Shown: positions 10,285 through 19,438, numbered from the stretch's first letter. The stretch is DNA of 23,168 nt from Agrocybe praecox (GCA_964017145.1 CAXHKQ010000311.1:1-23168); one strand, 5' to 3'. Notes: generated by a model from the letters alone, not told the origin. Numbers and translations: made by a program.

Positions 10285-10490
10285 GAGGCTAAAAGGTGGA
10301 ATAAAATAAAAAGGTCGATTTGCAACCACTTCGGCCATTAAAAACTAGAACTGCCCGCAATCGAGCATGTATTTATCCCCTCACAATTTCCGACGGCCCT
10401 CGTCCAAATATAAAATTCGGTTATGTTCTAATCTATTTGAGTTCGAAGGTCAAACCCGAAAGAAAAGATCGGATAATGTTTAGGATACGT
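10285..10490. repeat. Fragment of the foldback element inside the hAT element
   Basis: AAAAGGTGGA, ACTTCGGCCA, ACTGCCCGCA, TTTCCGACGGCCCT, GGTTATGTTCTAATCTA and ATGTTTAGGATACG occur in the same order in the reverse complement of the right arm at 17751-18515 or in its left arm. Only one arm is present, so either a foldback copy landed here and lost half, or the hAT captured it. Confidence 0.7.
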
Positions 10491-10999
10491 GGTCCCACTT
10501 TTTTTCATTCATATATCATTTATATATCGCGACAATTTTGTTCTTCTATTTCCTGGTTCCATATTGGAGATGTGACATATTTCACTGAATTCTTCAGAAC
10601 AAACTACATGAAATTCGTGAATATGAATACGTTATTTATCGATATGATTAATTTTTTTAAGATCTCACGCATCACTGGATTTTCCGGTGATGTATGCAAC
10701 AATAGTGCACTATCACGTGATATTGTGACTATAGAACATTCATGAAACCTTGAAAGTTAATTATATATTCTTGTCTAGTGCTCTAAAGAAATTTGTAAAT
10801 AAATATCCAATGCGTAGATAAATATGTTGGAGTAATGAAAGAGCATTTAGCAAATTATATTATTGGCACGAAGGGCCGAACTTTTATCGGATGTTACTGT
10901 TCTATATGTCGGCTGTACTTGTATATTTATGAGTTGATGGAGCTGGGGGGGGGGCTTGAGCCCCCTGAGCCCCTACCTGGATCCGCTACTGACTTACAA

Positions 11000-11108
11000 C
11001 AAAGACAACGCTGAAATATCAATAAAAATCATTGTATAATATCAAATTAGTTTTGAGTTTCAATATCATGCATACAGCAGCAAAATTTAGGAACCGAGGG
11101 GGTCGATC
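11000..11108. other. Spacer, nothing recognised
   Basis: AT-rich sequence between the right target duplication of the hAT element and the CpG-rich tandem repeat. No feature seen. Confidence 0.5.
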
Positions 11109-11250
11109 GCACGTACGATCGGGTCCAGCCGCGCTCGACGGCGTCGTTCAACTGAACGAGCGCGCACGTACGATCGGGTCCAGCCGCGCTCGACGGCAGC
11201 GCGTCGACGTACAATAGGGTCCAGCCGCGCTTGACGGCGTCGTGTCGACT
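11109..11250. repeat. CpG-rich degenerate tandem repeat
   Basis: The block GGGTCCAGCCGCGCTCGACG occurs at about 11120 and 11175, with GGGTCCAGCCGCGCTTGACG at about 11218. Spacing is 55 and then about 41 bp. The units carry many CpG and CGTACG/CGATCG sites, a sharp change from the AT-rich flanks. Open frames on both strands simply follow the repeat. Confidence 0.8.
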
Positions 11251-11395
11251 TGGTACGATAGAGCGATCGTCAATGCGGGCACGCGATAGTCCCCGTACCG
11301 TGTTTTTGTGACATAAGGGTCCAGTCGGACACATTGTACGAGATCGACGGGGTTCGATCATTGTACCTACAGATGCCTGATTGGTGTTTGACGGG

Positions 11396-11645
11396 TTTGT
11401 TCATTGTGCACGAACTTGGAAAATATTACAACTCAACCGCCATATGTAGCGGATAACTTGTTCTTCAGCTTTAATTTTCTTGTCGTTGACTCGATGCGAT
11501 TTTTTGTTCACTGTGATATCGAACTTTGAATGGAAAAGGGTCATTTTGTTTTAGAACATCAATATCTCAGCAAACAATAATTAATCGCACAATAAATTCA
11601 TGAATACTTTTGAAAACTTCGATTAATTCTCTATGATGATGAGTT
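11396..11645 (+). repeat. Dispersed repeat family R, copy
   Basis: Shares ATTACAACTCAACCGCCATA, CAGCTTTAATTTTCTTGTCG and GAATGGAAAAGGGTCATTTT with the copies at 2712-2937 and, inverted, 14994-15153. It extends the family 3' to AATACTTTTGAAAACTTCGA, which matches the minus-strand copy at 2020. Confidence 0.7.
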
Positions 11646-12000
11646 TCTACTGTTTTGTCTGAAAAAACGGTTCAACGGTTTTGGGGAAATCAACCGCAGC
11701 GGTACAAATGTGTTTATTTTAGAGTACGTTTTTTTATTGGGTCGTACTCAAGAAATATCTACAAAATATGATGTATTCCATCTAGCCGTTTTTTTGTAGC
11801 ACTGATTTGAATGCTGATGAGCTGATGAGTTCTGCGTAGAATTGAAGAGAGAGAACATTGACGTTCGATGGTTATTGATTATTTTTGCGCGGAGCAGTGT
11901 GATAAATAATTAAAATCTAGAGATTCACCTTTGGTCACGCGAACCACCAGCACTCAACCAGCAATCAGCTCAACCAGCACTTAATCCAGCTTGTGTTCAC
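11646..12000. other. Unassigned AT-rich stretch
   Basis: No gene or repeat recognised, apart from a short CAACCAGCA repetition at about 11950-11990. A minus-strand donor-like site (CAAAG|GTGAAT) lies at 11927-11928, and could bound an untranslated exon 12018-11928 of the minus-strand candidate gene. Confidence 0.3.
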
Positions 12001-12178
12001 GCATGCCGGGCAGCTTTACTGTGAGAAGAATGGAATAAAAAAATGTTAGTGAAGCGTTCCGGGTTATCGGCAATAATACGGGTCAAAATCAAATTTAAAA
12101 AGTCACACTGGAGTTGCAGTGATGAAAACTAATTCTGAACTGGAATGCACAAGAAAATAACATATAACCATTCCTCAC

Positions 12179-12724
12179 CTGCAAGTTCTTCTGCTGCTGC
12201 TGTTCGTTGTTGGTGTGCAGCACGCTGTCGCATATGTTATCGCAGCAATGAATATGGAGAATGGTGGCGGCGCTGACGTAGAACATGCTGCATTCGATGT
12301 CTTGTCGGCTCTCTGGAATGAGAAAAAAAACTACGTGAAAATATGTTTGTGAACATATGCCTGTTGTTGTTTTGCGTGCACGCACGTTCATTTATGTGTA
12401 TGTGCAAGCGTACATAATGTGCACACGTACACACGTGCAAAATTATGAAATCGCATGCGACGACGGCGCAGCGCGAGCACATGATTGCGAACCTGATTAT
12501 GAAGATGTAATCTATTATTATAAGTGACCACGATTTGTATCAATAAAGTTACTAAAGTTAGAATACTCAATACTTTGAACGAGATTGAAATTGTGCACAA
12601 TTTCTAGTCGATAAAAACATATCATTTTCGATAATTTCTCCATACCAAAATTAACGACTGTTTCGACTTACTTGATTCTGTTGGGCAGCTGTTGCGAACG
12701 TAGAGACAATTGGTACAGTTGGTG
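12179..12724 (-). CDS. Candidate partial gene, cysteine-rich protein, two exons
   Basis: Two minus-strand segments splice together in frame. Exon 12724-12672 follows CTCTCAG, ends at GTAAGT, and gives CTNCLYVRNSCPTES. Exon 12312-12179 follows CTCATTCCAG, ends at GTGAGG, and gives DIECSMFYVSAATILHIHCC, then DNICDSVL and a Gln-rich end. The phases match (A|AG), and third positions in the longer exon are GC-rich, like the real genes here. The Cys spacing, ending in HCCDNICD, recalls the CCxxxxCN end of Ly6/three-finger domains, but I do not recognise the protein. A following acceptor at 12019-12020 would put a TAA immediately after the junction. No signal peptide, start codon or membrane-anchor exon was found, so it is partial. 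The shorter exon is the weaker one, since its frame stays open upstream to an in-frame TAA. A chance reading of repeat DNA remains possible. Confidence 0.33.
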
Positions 12725-12729
12725 CTGAG

Positions 12730-13230
12730 AGTTGCTGGGCAGTTGCCGCAGCAGAGGCAGCGTCGACGTGTTGATGGTGATGGCAAATGTTGATGATGTC
12801 CGGTTAGCGGTGCTGCTTATGGTGCCGGCTGGCAGTTGCGAGAGACGTTCGTGTAAATGCGCGGTCGATGATGCACTCAAACACACGAAAGTCGTTTTCG
12901 ACGCAAACACATACACACGCCGCAGGTGAAACAAAAAATATCGAAAATGAGCGCGCGCGCTCGTTGTGTTTCTCCTTTCTCCTTCATGTGTGTGTGCGTC
13001 GATACAAGCAAAACATACATTAACTAGGGGGCACACCGGATCTCAAACTGACTCTAAAACAAATCAACCAGACAGAGAGAGGGCACACTGCATTTAAAAC
13101 TCACATGCATGATGAATATATACACGGAAGTCGCTGGCGGCGACTGGCGTAGCACACATAACATACATAGACAAACACGAGCAGCGCACGCACGTAAAAT
13201 AGCAATACGCCGCCGCGTGTGTGTATTAGA
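12730..13230. other. CA-rich, CpG-rich stretch with no supported gene
   Basis: Contains CA/GT runs, the Z-DNA-prone palindrome GAGCGCGCGCGCTC (12949-12962), and a block at 13130-13215 (CTGGCG, AGCACACATAA, CGCCGCCGCGTGTGTGTAT) that recurs diverged at 14160-14247. Open frames on the minus strand are low-complexity. Confidence 0.5.
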
Positions 13231-14040
13231 GTGTATCGAAAATCACTTTTTTTCGATCGGGGGTCCAGAAAGATGTTAAGCGATGTTAATATGAAGTATA
13301 CAAAATTTCATTTTTTTAAGACTTATGCCTCCCGAAATCGCGTTGAAATTTTGAATTTTTTGAAATGACATGCATGCATGTTTGTAGCTCTGCAGGTCGA
13401 CCCAAAGTTCGGAATCGCGTTAAATTTATTTTAAACGTTATAAAAATTGTCATGAAATAATATAAAATCAAATGAAGAGTGAAGAGTGACCGAAAACCAG
13501 GTAGCAAAATTGGAGACGAAATTCTGAAAAATGGGAATTTGGCGAATTCCTATAATTCTCAATTAAAAAATCGGGAAAATACCTCGATGTAATAAAAATA
13601 GCTGACGTCTTGGAAAATGTTATTATTCATTAGTGTAAAAAAAAATTTCGGATCATGTTTACTATCTCAAATCGACCTTTGATAGTGTGATTTTTCGTGA
13701 AAACATGCTAATTTGCTCGATTTTTTTAGGTACAAGTGGTATAGATTGTTTCAAGAAACACATTCGGATATTCGGGTGATAAGCAATGTTGATAAACAGT
13801 GTCAATCGAACATACACCAAATTTCAGTCCAATCGGATCATATTTACAGTCACACACCAGACTTGAAATTCATACTGGAATATACTATTGGAACAGAATA
13901 CGAAATAAAATATGGGCTTAAGTGAGTTTTAGACATAGTTTTGAATTATTTCACAATTTTATCATAACTAACTCACACGAAAGAAAATTATAAAAATGTA
14001 AAAAAAAATATTTCCGAAATTAATTTTGCAGTTTACACTT
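13231..14040. other. AT-rich intergenic stretch
   Basis: No supported gene. The 70-codon frame at 13713-13925 contains CACCAAATTTCAGTCCAATCGG-type text of the sort seen in decayed insect transposons, and no conserved domain. Nothing else recognised. Confidence 0.5.
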
Positions 14041-14110
14041 CTCGATTTCCGATTCACTCTAGTGTGTGCTTTTCGATACACTCTAGTGTGTATGCTGGTC
14101 TGTTGGTACA

Positions 14111-14313
14111 CACACGCGGCGGCGTCGACGATGATCATGCGCACAAATACACACATGCACTGGCGAAGCACACATAATATACATATACATACACGAACAG
14201 CGCCGCACGCACGTAAAATATAGCAACACGCCGCCGCGTGTGTGTATGCTGGATACTGGCAAACACACGCGGCGGCGTCGACGATGATCATGCGCACAAA
14301 TACACACATGCAC
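14111..14313. repeat. Exact 50-bp direct repeat in a CA/CG-rich block
   Basis: Positions 14111-14160 and 14264-14313 are identical over 50 bp (start CACACGCGGCGGCGTCGACG, end CACACATGCAC), offset by 153 bp. Between them lies CGCCGCCGCGTGTGTGTA (14230-14247), an inverted partner of the repeat start, so hairpins are possible. A related copy lies at 13130-13215. Confidence 0.9.
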
Positions 14314-14689
14314 GACTACACGCAATGTTGAGGTTATGTTTTTGATCTATTATTTTGATTTCGATGATGAGTGTTTCGATGCGTGTGCCCCCGGCGACTT
14401 CCGCAACAAACACACACAGCCATACAAAACACGCCGCAGCACGAGAAACGCACAGAACACGTACACGTACGCACCCGTATATAACACGAACACGATTAAA
14501 CTGCGTACTGCATTCGCAAGCGTTGAGGGAGGGCTCATCGCACCAAGCGCGCACGCACACACGATACACACTCGATTCGTACACACAATAATAAACACCT
14601 CCACACAGTACAGCAATTGAACGAATGCGAAAAACTAAATTAAACACAATTACTCGCGCGAAAATATTACCAGCACTAGCGAACCGAAC

Positions 14690-14960
14690 ACAAACACGTT
14701 TGTTCTGGATATGCGCGCATGCGATCGAACGCGTGCCGCGTGCAGATTCGTTCAAGCTTCGCGCGTAGACGCGCTGCGCTCAGACGCGCGCACGCGAGTG
14801 GCGAGGTTGGGCGTTGGGCGAAAGTCGGTCTCACGACAGACTTTGCGCTAATTTAAACGCGATACTGAGCGCTGCTCGGCGCACTGCGTGGCGAGACGGG
14901 TGCCGTTGGTCACGTCGACAAGCTCATGCCGATAATCATCCGGTGTTGTCGCTACCTGAG
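14690..14960. other. CpG-rich island, possible promoter
   Basis: Dense CpG with GCGCGCATGCGATCG, TTCGCGCGTAGACGCG and AGACGCGCGCACGCGAG. This is unlike the AT-rich flanks and could mark a transcription start, for example of a minus-strand gene, but no exon could be attached to it. Confidence 0.25.
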
Positions 14961-14993
14961 GGCATGCCGCACACTATCGTTGTTCAACGGGGG

Positions 14994-15153
14994 GTATTCA
15001 TAGAAAATTCATTGAAGTTTTCAAAAATGTTCATAAATTTATTGGTTGCTGAGATATTTATGTTCAAACACAAAATGACCCCTTTCCATTCAAAGTTCGA
15101 TATCACAGTGAACAAAAAATCGCATCGAGTCAACGACAAGAAAATTAAAGCTG
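14994..15153 (-). repeat. Dispersed repeat family R, inverted copy
   Basis: The reverse complement matches 11470-11640. Blocks are CAGCTTTAATTTTCTTGTCG, TTCACTGTGATATCGAACTT and AATATCTCAGCAACCAATAA. A MITE (15156-15282) interrupts it directly after AAAGCTG, so an empty version of the site survives in the other copy. Confidence 0.75.
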
Positions 15154-15155
15154 TA

Positions 15156-15282
15156 GGTGAACGCTGTAACTTTTGGGTTAGACGTAAGTCACACGTTCCA
15201 CACGTCAAATCGTATAAAATTCTTGCTGACTCGACGTCTGATTCGACGTCGACTTGCGCTCACATTGCTTACAGCGTTTCAC
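15156..15282. mobile_element. MITE family M, copy 1 (127 bp)
   Basis: The ends are GGTGAACGCTGTAA and TTACAGCGTTTCAC, near-perfect inverted repeats, flanked by TA on both sides (15154-15155, 15283-15284). Inside are TTAGACGTAAGTCACACG and GATTCGACGTCGACTTG. TA flanks and small size suggest a Tc1/mariner-type MITE. Confidence 0.8.
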
Positions 15283-15511
15283 TACAGAACTACGTCCTCA
15301 AAGAGATGATATAACGACGAAATTAAAATAACGTAATCGCATTCATCAATTGATAAAGTAAGTCGAGAGTCAGATTTGTGTTTGCCCGCACAGCAAAATA
15401 AAACTCGGCAAATACTTCTAGCTGAATTTCGAGTACGATCTAGGTTTTTGTTTTATCACGAATCATGCTTGAAAACGCCCGCGAACCGTTTGAAACCGCC
15501 ACACATGAGTA

Positions 15512-15631
15512 AAACACAACACGTTTGTCGTGTTTAAACACAACACGTGTGTCGTGTTTAAACACAACACGTTTGCCGTGATTAAACACAACACGTTTGT
15601 CGTGATTAAACACGACACGTTTGAATGGTTT
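15512..15631. repeat. 24-bp tandem array of dyad-symmetric units, 5 copies
   Basis: Units begin at 15512, 15536, 15560, 15584 and 15608, an exact 24-bp period. Each contains the imperfect palindrome CACAACACGTTTGTCGTG. The joins are GTTTAAAC or GATTAAAC. The second unit has a CACGTG E-box. Variation between units is one to three bases and keeps the symmetry. Confidence 0.93.
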
Positions 15632-15840
15632 AATTTTACGTATTGTTTGCGTTTTTTTTCATTTCTACCCGTGCCCAATAGGAAGCAAGACCAACAACAA
15701 AATAAAACCATATCCATACTCGAATGCTCAGAAGTATTTTATTTGGGGTAATCATACAGATGTTACCCTGGTGTATACGTATATAAATAGGTGAAGAGGT
15801 AGGTATGAATTATAGACTATGAATAGAGAACGGACAAAGC

Positions 15841-15888
15841 GGCACAAAGTGTGCGCGTGTGTGTGCGCCGGTGTGTGCGCCGGTGTTT

Positions 15889-15923
<35 letters not shown>

Positions 15924-16075
15924 CTGCTGCTGCTGTGTTTCACTGTATGCGTGCGCGGTCACTTTTTCCGCGAGTTTGTGAGAATGGCGTGTGTGTGTGT
16001 GCGCGGCTGTTTTGCGTGTGCGTGTGTGTGTGTGTGCGGGTGTTTTGTGTGTGTGTGTCGCGGCTGCTGCTGTGT
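15841..16075. repeat. GT-rich microsatellite block
   Basis: Contains a pure (GT)15 run at 15892-15922 and several shorter GTGTGC tracts interspersed with GGCTGCTGCTGTGTTT, which occurs twice (about 15923 and 16060). The long open frames here are repeat artefacts. Confidence 0.85.
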
Positions 16076-16142
16076 TTTCACAGTCCGATGTCCGAGAGAT
16101 GCGAGCACGTCGAGCTACTGCGTCGACGCTGCTCGTGCATCA

Positions 16143-16730
16143 TTACTCGAATTTACTCGAATTTTACTCGGACGTTACAGAAGTGTTTTTTCAGCATGAC
16201 TCGGCATGTGTGCAATTTGCAAACGCGCATCATGGCGTCTGCTCCTGCGATCGGTCAACTGATTTTACTCGAACTTTACTCGAATTTTACTCTGATGTTA
16301 CAGTAGGTGAACGCTGTAACTTTTGGGTTAGACGTAAGTCACACGTTCCACACGTTCCACACGTCAAATCGTATGGAATTCTTGCTGACTCGACGTCTGA
16401 TTCGACGTCGACTTGCGTTCACATTGCTTATAGCGTTCCACTACTGAAGTATTTTTTCAGCATGACTCGGCATTTGTGCAATTTGCATCATGGCGTCTGC
16501 TCTGCGATTGGTCAACGGATTTTACTCGAACTTTACTCGAATTTTACTTGGATGTTACAGAAGTATTTTTTTAGCATGACTCGGCATTTGTGCAATTTGC
16601 AAACGCAATTTACAACAACAATTTACTCAGAATTTACTGCTTTCGATCGAATTTACTCGAAAAGAGTAATGTTCCGCAGACTGCTCTGCGATTGGTCGAT
16701 GGATTTTACTTGTAATTTACTTGCATGTGA
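16143..16730. repeat. About 120-bp tandem repeat, four units, one split by a MITE
   Basis: Units start near 16143, 16263, 16520 and 16704 with TTTTACTCGAA-type text, then GTTACAGAAGT, AGCATGACTCGGCAT, GTGCAATTTGCA and GCGATTGGTCAA. Spacing is 120 bp, then 257 bp (119 after removing the MITE), then 184 bp with a local insertion. The fourth unit is truncated and diverged. Confidence 0.85.
16306..16441. mobile_element. MITE family M, copy 2 (136 bp)
   Basis: Same ends as copy 1, TA-flanked (16304-16305, 16442-16443). It is 9 bp longer than copy 1 through a duplicated ACACGTTCC segment. It interrupts the second 120-bp unit right after GTTACAG. Confidence 0.85.
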
Positions 16731-16744
16731 TTAAACAGGAAAAA

Positions 16745-16925
16745 AACGATTTTCCCCGTGCGGGTGTTTTCATATGCCAATTCGCACGTGCTAATTCGCC
16801 GGCTGTCAAGCCCGCACGTCAAGCGCCCAGCCGGCTGTTGAACCCGTACGTCAGACCCGTACGGGCTGTCGAAAGTCGCGTTAGTCAGACCCGTACTGGC
16901 TGTCAAGGTCGTCCGTCAGACCTGT
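16745..16925. repeat. Degenerate GC-rich repeat
   Basis: CCCGTACG, GGCTGTCAAG/GGCTGTCGAA and GTCAGACC recur four or five times at irregular spacing. No coding potential seen. Confidence 0.55.
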
Positions 16926-16926
16926 A

Positions 16927-16981
16927 AGTGAACGCTGTAACTTTTGTGTTAGACGTAAGTCACACGTTCCACACGTTCCAC
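16927..16981. mobile_element. MITE family M, copy 3, internally deleted (55 bp)
   Basis: Starts AGTGAACGCTGTAAC and ends ACGTTCCAC, TA-flanked (16925-16926, 16982-16983). About 81 bp of the 136-bp form are missing between two GTTCCAC motifs, consistent with a microhomology deletion. Confidence 0.75.
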
Positions 16982-16984
16982 TAC

Positions 16985-17349
16985 TGTACGTCACACCCGT
17001 CCCCGGAGTCTGTAAAGCACGGCGGGTCACAAAAAAACGTTTGCAGCGCCTCTCTGGTTTCTCTATGATTTGTTCTGATTTCGGCATCGCTGTTTGATAC
17101 TCTGAAGTGAATCAAATTGTCGAACGAGTACCAGAGTATACTTGTTGGGTGTGAATATATTTCAATGTTTGTATCGTTCACTATCGACTACTTATACCTT
17201 ATATACTGTACATACATTTTACATTTATCCACTGCGTCGAGTCGACTCTATTTCCAGTATTCACAGCAGTTGTTTATATCCCCGGCGCCGTATCACACGC
17301 AACTATTTCCCACTGCTAGAAGTTCTTAATTCACGCTGACTATATTGTG
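16985..17349. other. 5' flank and untranslated exon of the AT-hook gene
   Basis: TATTGTG|GTGAGT at 17350 is a good donor, and an acceptor TTTTATAG ends at 17575, six bases before the ATG. The exon before 17350 would be 5' UTR; its start is not defined. Nothing else is recognised. Confidence 0.45.
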
Positions 17350-17580
17350 GTGAGTATTTTATTTAGGCATCTGTAATATTAAAAACCCGTAATAGTATAG
17401 CAATTACTTGAAGCGTGTGTAATTTGTAGAATATATTTTTCAAAGGAATTTCTAGCCTTCGTGAGCACCAAACTTGTATGAAACACAAGCGGAAATACAA
17501 CACTATATGTAGATCTTTGCACACTAAATTATATATGTACTTATATTCACATGTAAATTCCGTCCGGTTTTATAGTAAAC

Positions 17581-19438
17581 ATGCGCAACCGTACTGAACT
17601 CGTAACCACCACGATGCCCGGATCCGAAAACGAGGAGGAAGAGGAGGAGATGGACTCGGAAGAGGACTGGAAGCCAGAGAAGAAGGTGGGTTTATTCTAA
17701 ATGTGTAATATGCATTTCCATGTGTATATATATATATATATACATAGCTGTACTAGCCGGACCAGCGAACTTCGTTGCGCCTTAAGATTGATTATAATAT
17801 AGGAGGAGGCTTCGCTCCACTACGCAAAGCTCTTTAAATGATTACATACATTATTATTCCGTCCGTCATCTACGATTGTTCATTTGTGAAATAATATACA
17901 AATAATACAATCATGTCATTCGCGTGTCTGATATTTCGATTTCGATGCATATCGTGCAGGTATAATAATCCTTTTCACAATTCCCGACGGCCCTGGTCCA
18001 AATTTCAAAATATCGGCTCCGTTATGTTCCAATCTACTCGATTTCGAAATTAAAACCCGACGAATCATAAGTATCAGATTATGTTTAGGATACGTTTTTC
18101 ATATTCGAAGAGTGTTGTGGGTCAATTAATTATACATAATTGGCCCACAAATATGTTCGACTATCAAAAACCTTATGATTATTCGGGTTTTACCTTCAAA
18201 ATCAAGTAGATTAGAACTCAACGGAGCCGAAATTTTGAAATTTGGACCAGGGCCGTCGGAAATTGTGAAAAGGATACATATGTGCACGATATGCATCTAA
18301 GCTATCAGCGAATGACAAGATTGTATTAAATGTTTATTATTTCACAAACAAACAAACGCGGAAGAATCAACAACGCATACAAGCATTTGAAGAGCGTTGC
18401 TGATTTGAGCTTGACTGCGGGCAGTTATACTTTTCAGTGGCCGAAGTGGAGCGAAGTGATCATCTTATATTAATCCACCTTTTAAGCGCAACGAAATTCG
18501 CTGGACTGGCTAGTATATTATAGATATACTTGAATATTCATGTATATTGGGCCATCCCAACAGAAGGGCGCCAAAGCTGGTGTGCCCGTTAAAACGACAC
18601 CGAAATCAGCCACCAAACGTAAGTCTCCTGGAGCAGCGTCCGCAACGCCGAAACCCAGGGGCCGGCCAAAGAAGGCGAAGAAGGAGGAATCTGAAGATGA
18701 GGACCAGGACGACGAGGAGGACGATGAGGAGGATGACGACGAAGACGACGAGGAGGACTTCGATGATGATGACGAGGAGGACGAGCCCAAAAACCGCAAG
18801 AAAAATGGCAAAAAGGGTGCCGGCGGCGGCGGATCAGCCGATGGATCTGCCTCGAAGCCGGGTCGACGACCGGGCGCCAATACCAAGAGCTTCCCCGACA
18901 AGGATGGCAAATTCGAGTTGTACTTGTTCAAGAACGATTTGGTGAAGGACTTCCGCAACGATACGAAAATGTGCATGTGGCGTCGGGACGGCTCCAGTTT
19001 GCTGCAGAAGTACATTCGCGTGCGAGACGATGACAATCAGGTCGATGTGTTCTTCACTGCCTCGTCTGTGGTGAGTTTTGGGGATTGTCCGGGTTTTCAC
19101 ATCATTTCCATTCAACTTACATTTCATACTGCGTGATTTTCTAGTACTCTTGCTGGGAGGAGAAACGCAAGAATGACTTTTTCCAGATCAACGTCCAGTG
19201 CGTTGGCGAGAAGCGGGACGGAAAAGTCAAGGTCATTGACGTACCCGAGCTGACGCGCTTCGCTGCCGAGGAGCGCCAGCAGGACGGTTCGACGACCACC
19301 AGTTCGGCGACTTCGACGGTTGCCGTGACATCGAACGAGGGCAATAGCCAAACTGCTACTGCCAATTCAACAGCAACCGGCGAGGAATTTGACGAGGAAT
19401 TGGAGGATGATGACGATGAGGAGGAGGATGAGGAGTAG
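17581..19438 (+). CDS. AT-hook, acidic nuclear protein with an unassigned domain, 301 aa
   Basis: Three coding exons, 17581-17685, 18564-19070 and 19145-19438, all phase 0, GT-AG, give 301 residues plus TAG. The first residues are acidic (EEEEEEMDSEEDW, about 18-30). Basic residues follow, then an AT-hook (KPRGRPKK, about 65-72), which binds the minor groove of AT-rich DNA. An almost pure Asp/Glu tract runs from about 76 to 109, then a Gly/Lys linker and a compact region (about 143-252) with SFPDKDGKFELYLFKNDLV, CMWRRDGSSLLQKYIRV and YSCWEEKRKNDFFQINVQC. A Ser/Thr-rich stretch and an acidic tail (EELEDDDDEEEDEE) end it. I infer a nuclear chromatin or histone-associated role. The compact region looks conserved but I cannot name it. 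The first coding intron (878 bp) carries a foldback transposon; the second is 74 bp. Confidence 0.88.
17751..18515. mobile_element. Foldback element with roughly 380-bp inverted arms
   Basis: The ends TACTAGCCGGACCAGCGAAC and the reverse of GGACTGGCTAGTA match, continuing into TTCGTTGCGC on both sides. Further in, TCCTTTTCACAATTCCCGAC, GGCCCTGGTCCAAATTTCAA and AAAACCCGA are mirrored. The arms meet at a local hairpin (GTGGGTCAATTA / TAATTGGCCCAC) near 18132, exactly midway. TA flanks both ends. The CTAG ends also recall Helitron tails, so the class is open. Arms are diverged and the left one lacks some blocks. It lies in the first coding intron of the AT-hook gene. Confidence 0.85.

Larger units (their letters stand above)
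9607..10991. mobile_element. Non-autonomous hAT element with 8-bp target duplication
   Basis: The terminal inverted repeats are CAGTGGCGGATCCAGG at the left and CAGTAGCGGATCCAGG read inward from the right (15 of 16 match), both next to G-runs. The element is flanked by an exact 8-bp duplication ACTTACAA at 9599-9606 and 10992-10999, the hAT hallmark. Its 1385 bp contain no transposase. Inside are a perfect 66-bp palindrome (9989-10054) and, at about 10285-10490, sequence matching one arm of the foldback element at 17751-18515. Confidence 0.92.

Noticed and set aside
10320..10745. A 141-codon open frame inside the hAT element
   Set aside because: It runs across the foldback-derived segment and shows no hAT transposase motifs or other domain.
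11340..11370. GGGGTTCGATC resembling a tRNA T-loop
   Set aside because: No matching acceptor stem, D-arm or anticodon arm could be drawn around it on either strand.
13713..13925. A 70-codon frame ending near a GTGAGT-like site
   Set aside because: AT-rich and carries transposon-like phrases; no matching acceptor-phase partner or homology found.
14814..16734. Long frames at 14814-15314 and 15991-16734
   Set aside because: They pass through repeat family R, MITE copies, GT microsatellite and 120-bp repeats, so they are composite artefacts.
18518..19036. Serine-rich 172-codon frame on the minus strand
   Set aside because: The poly-Ser is the antisense of the Asp/Glu tract (GAN read backwards) of the AT-hook protein.
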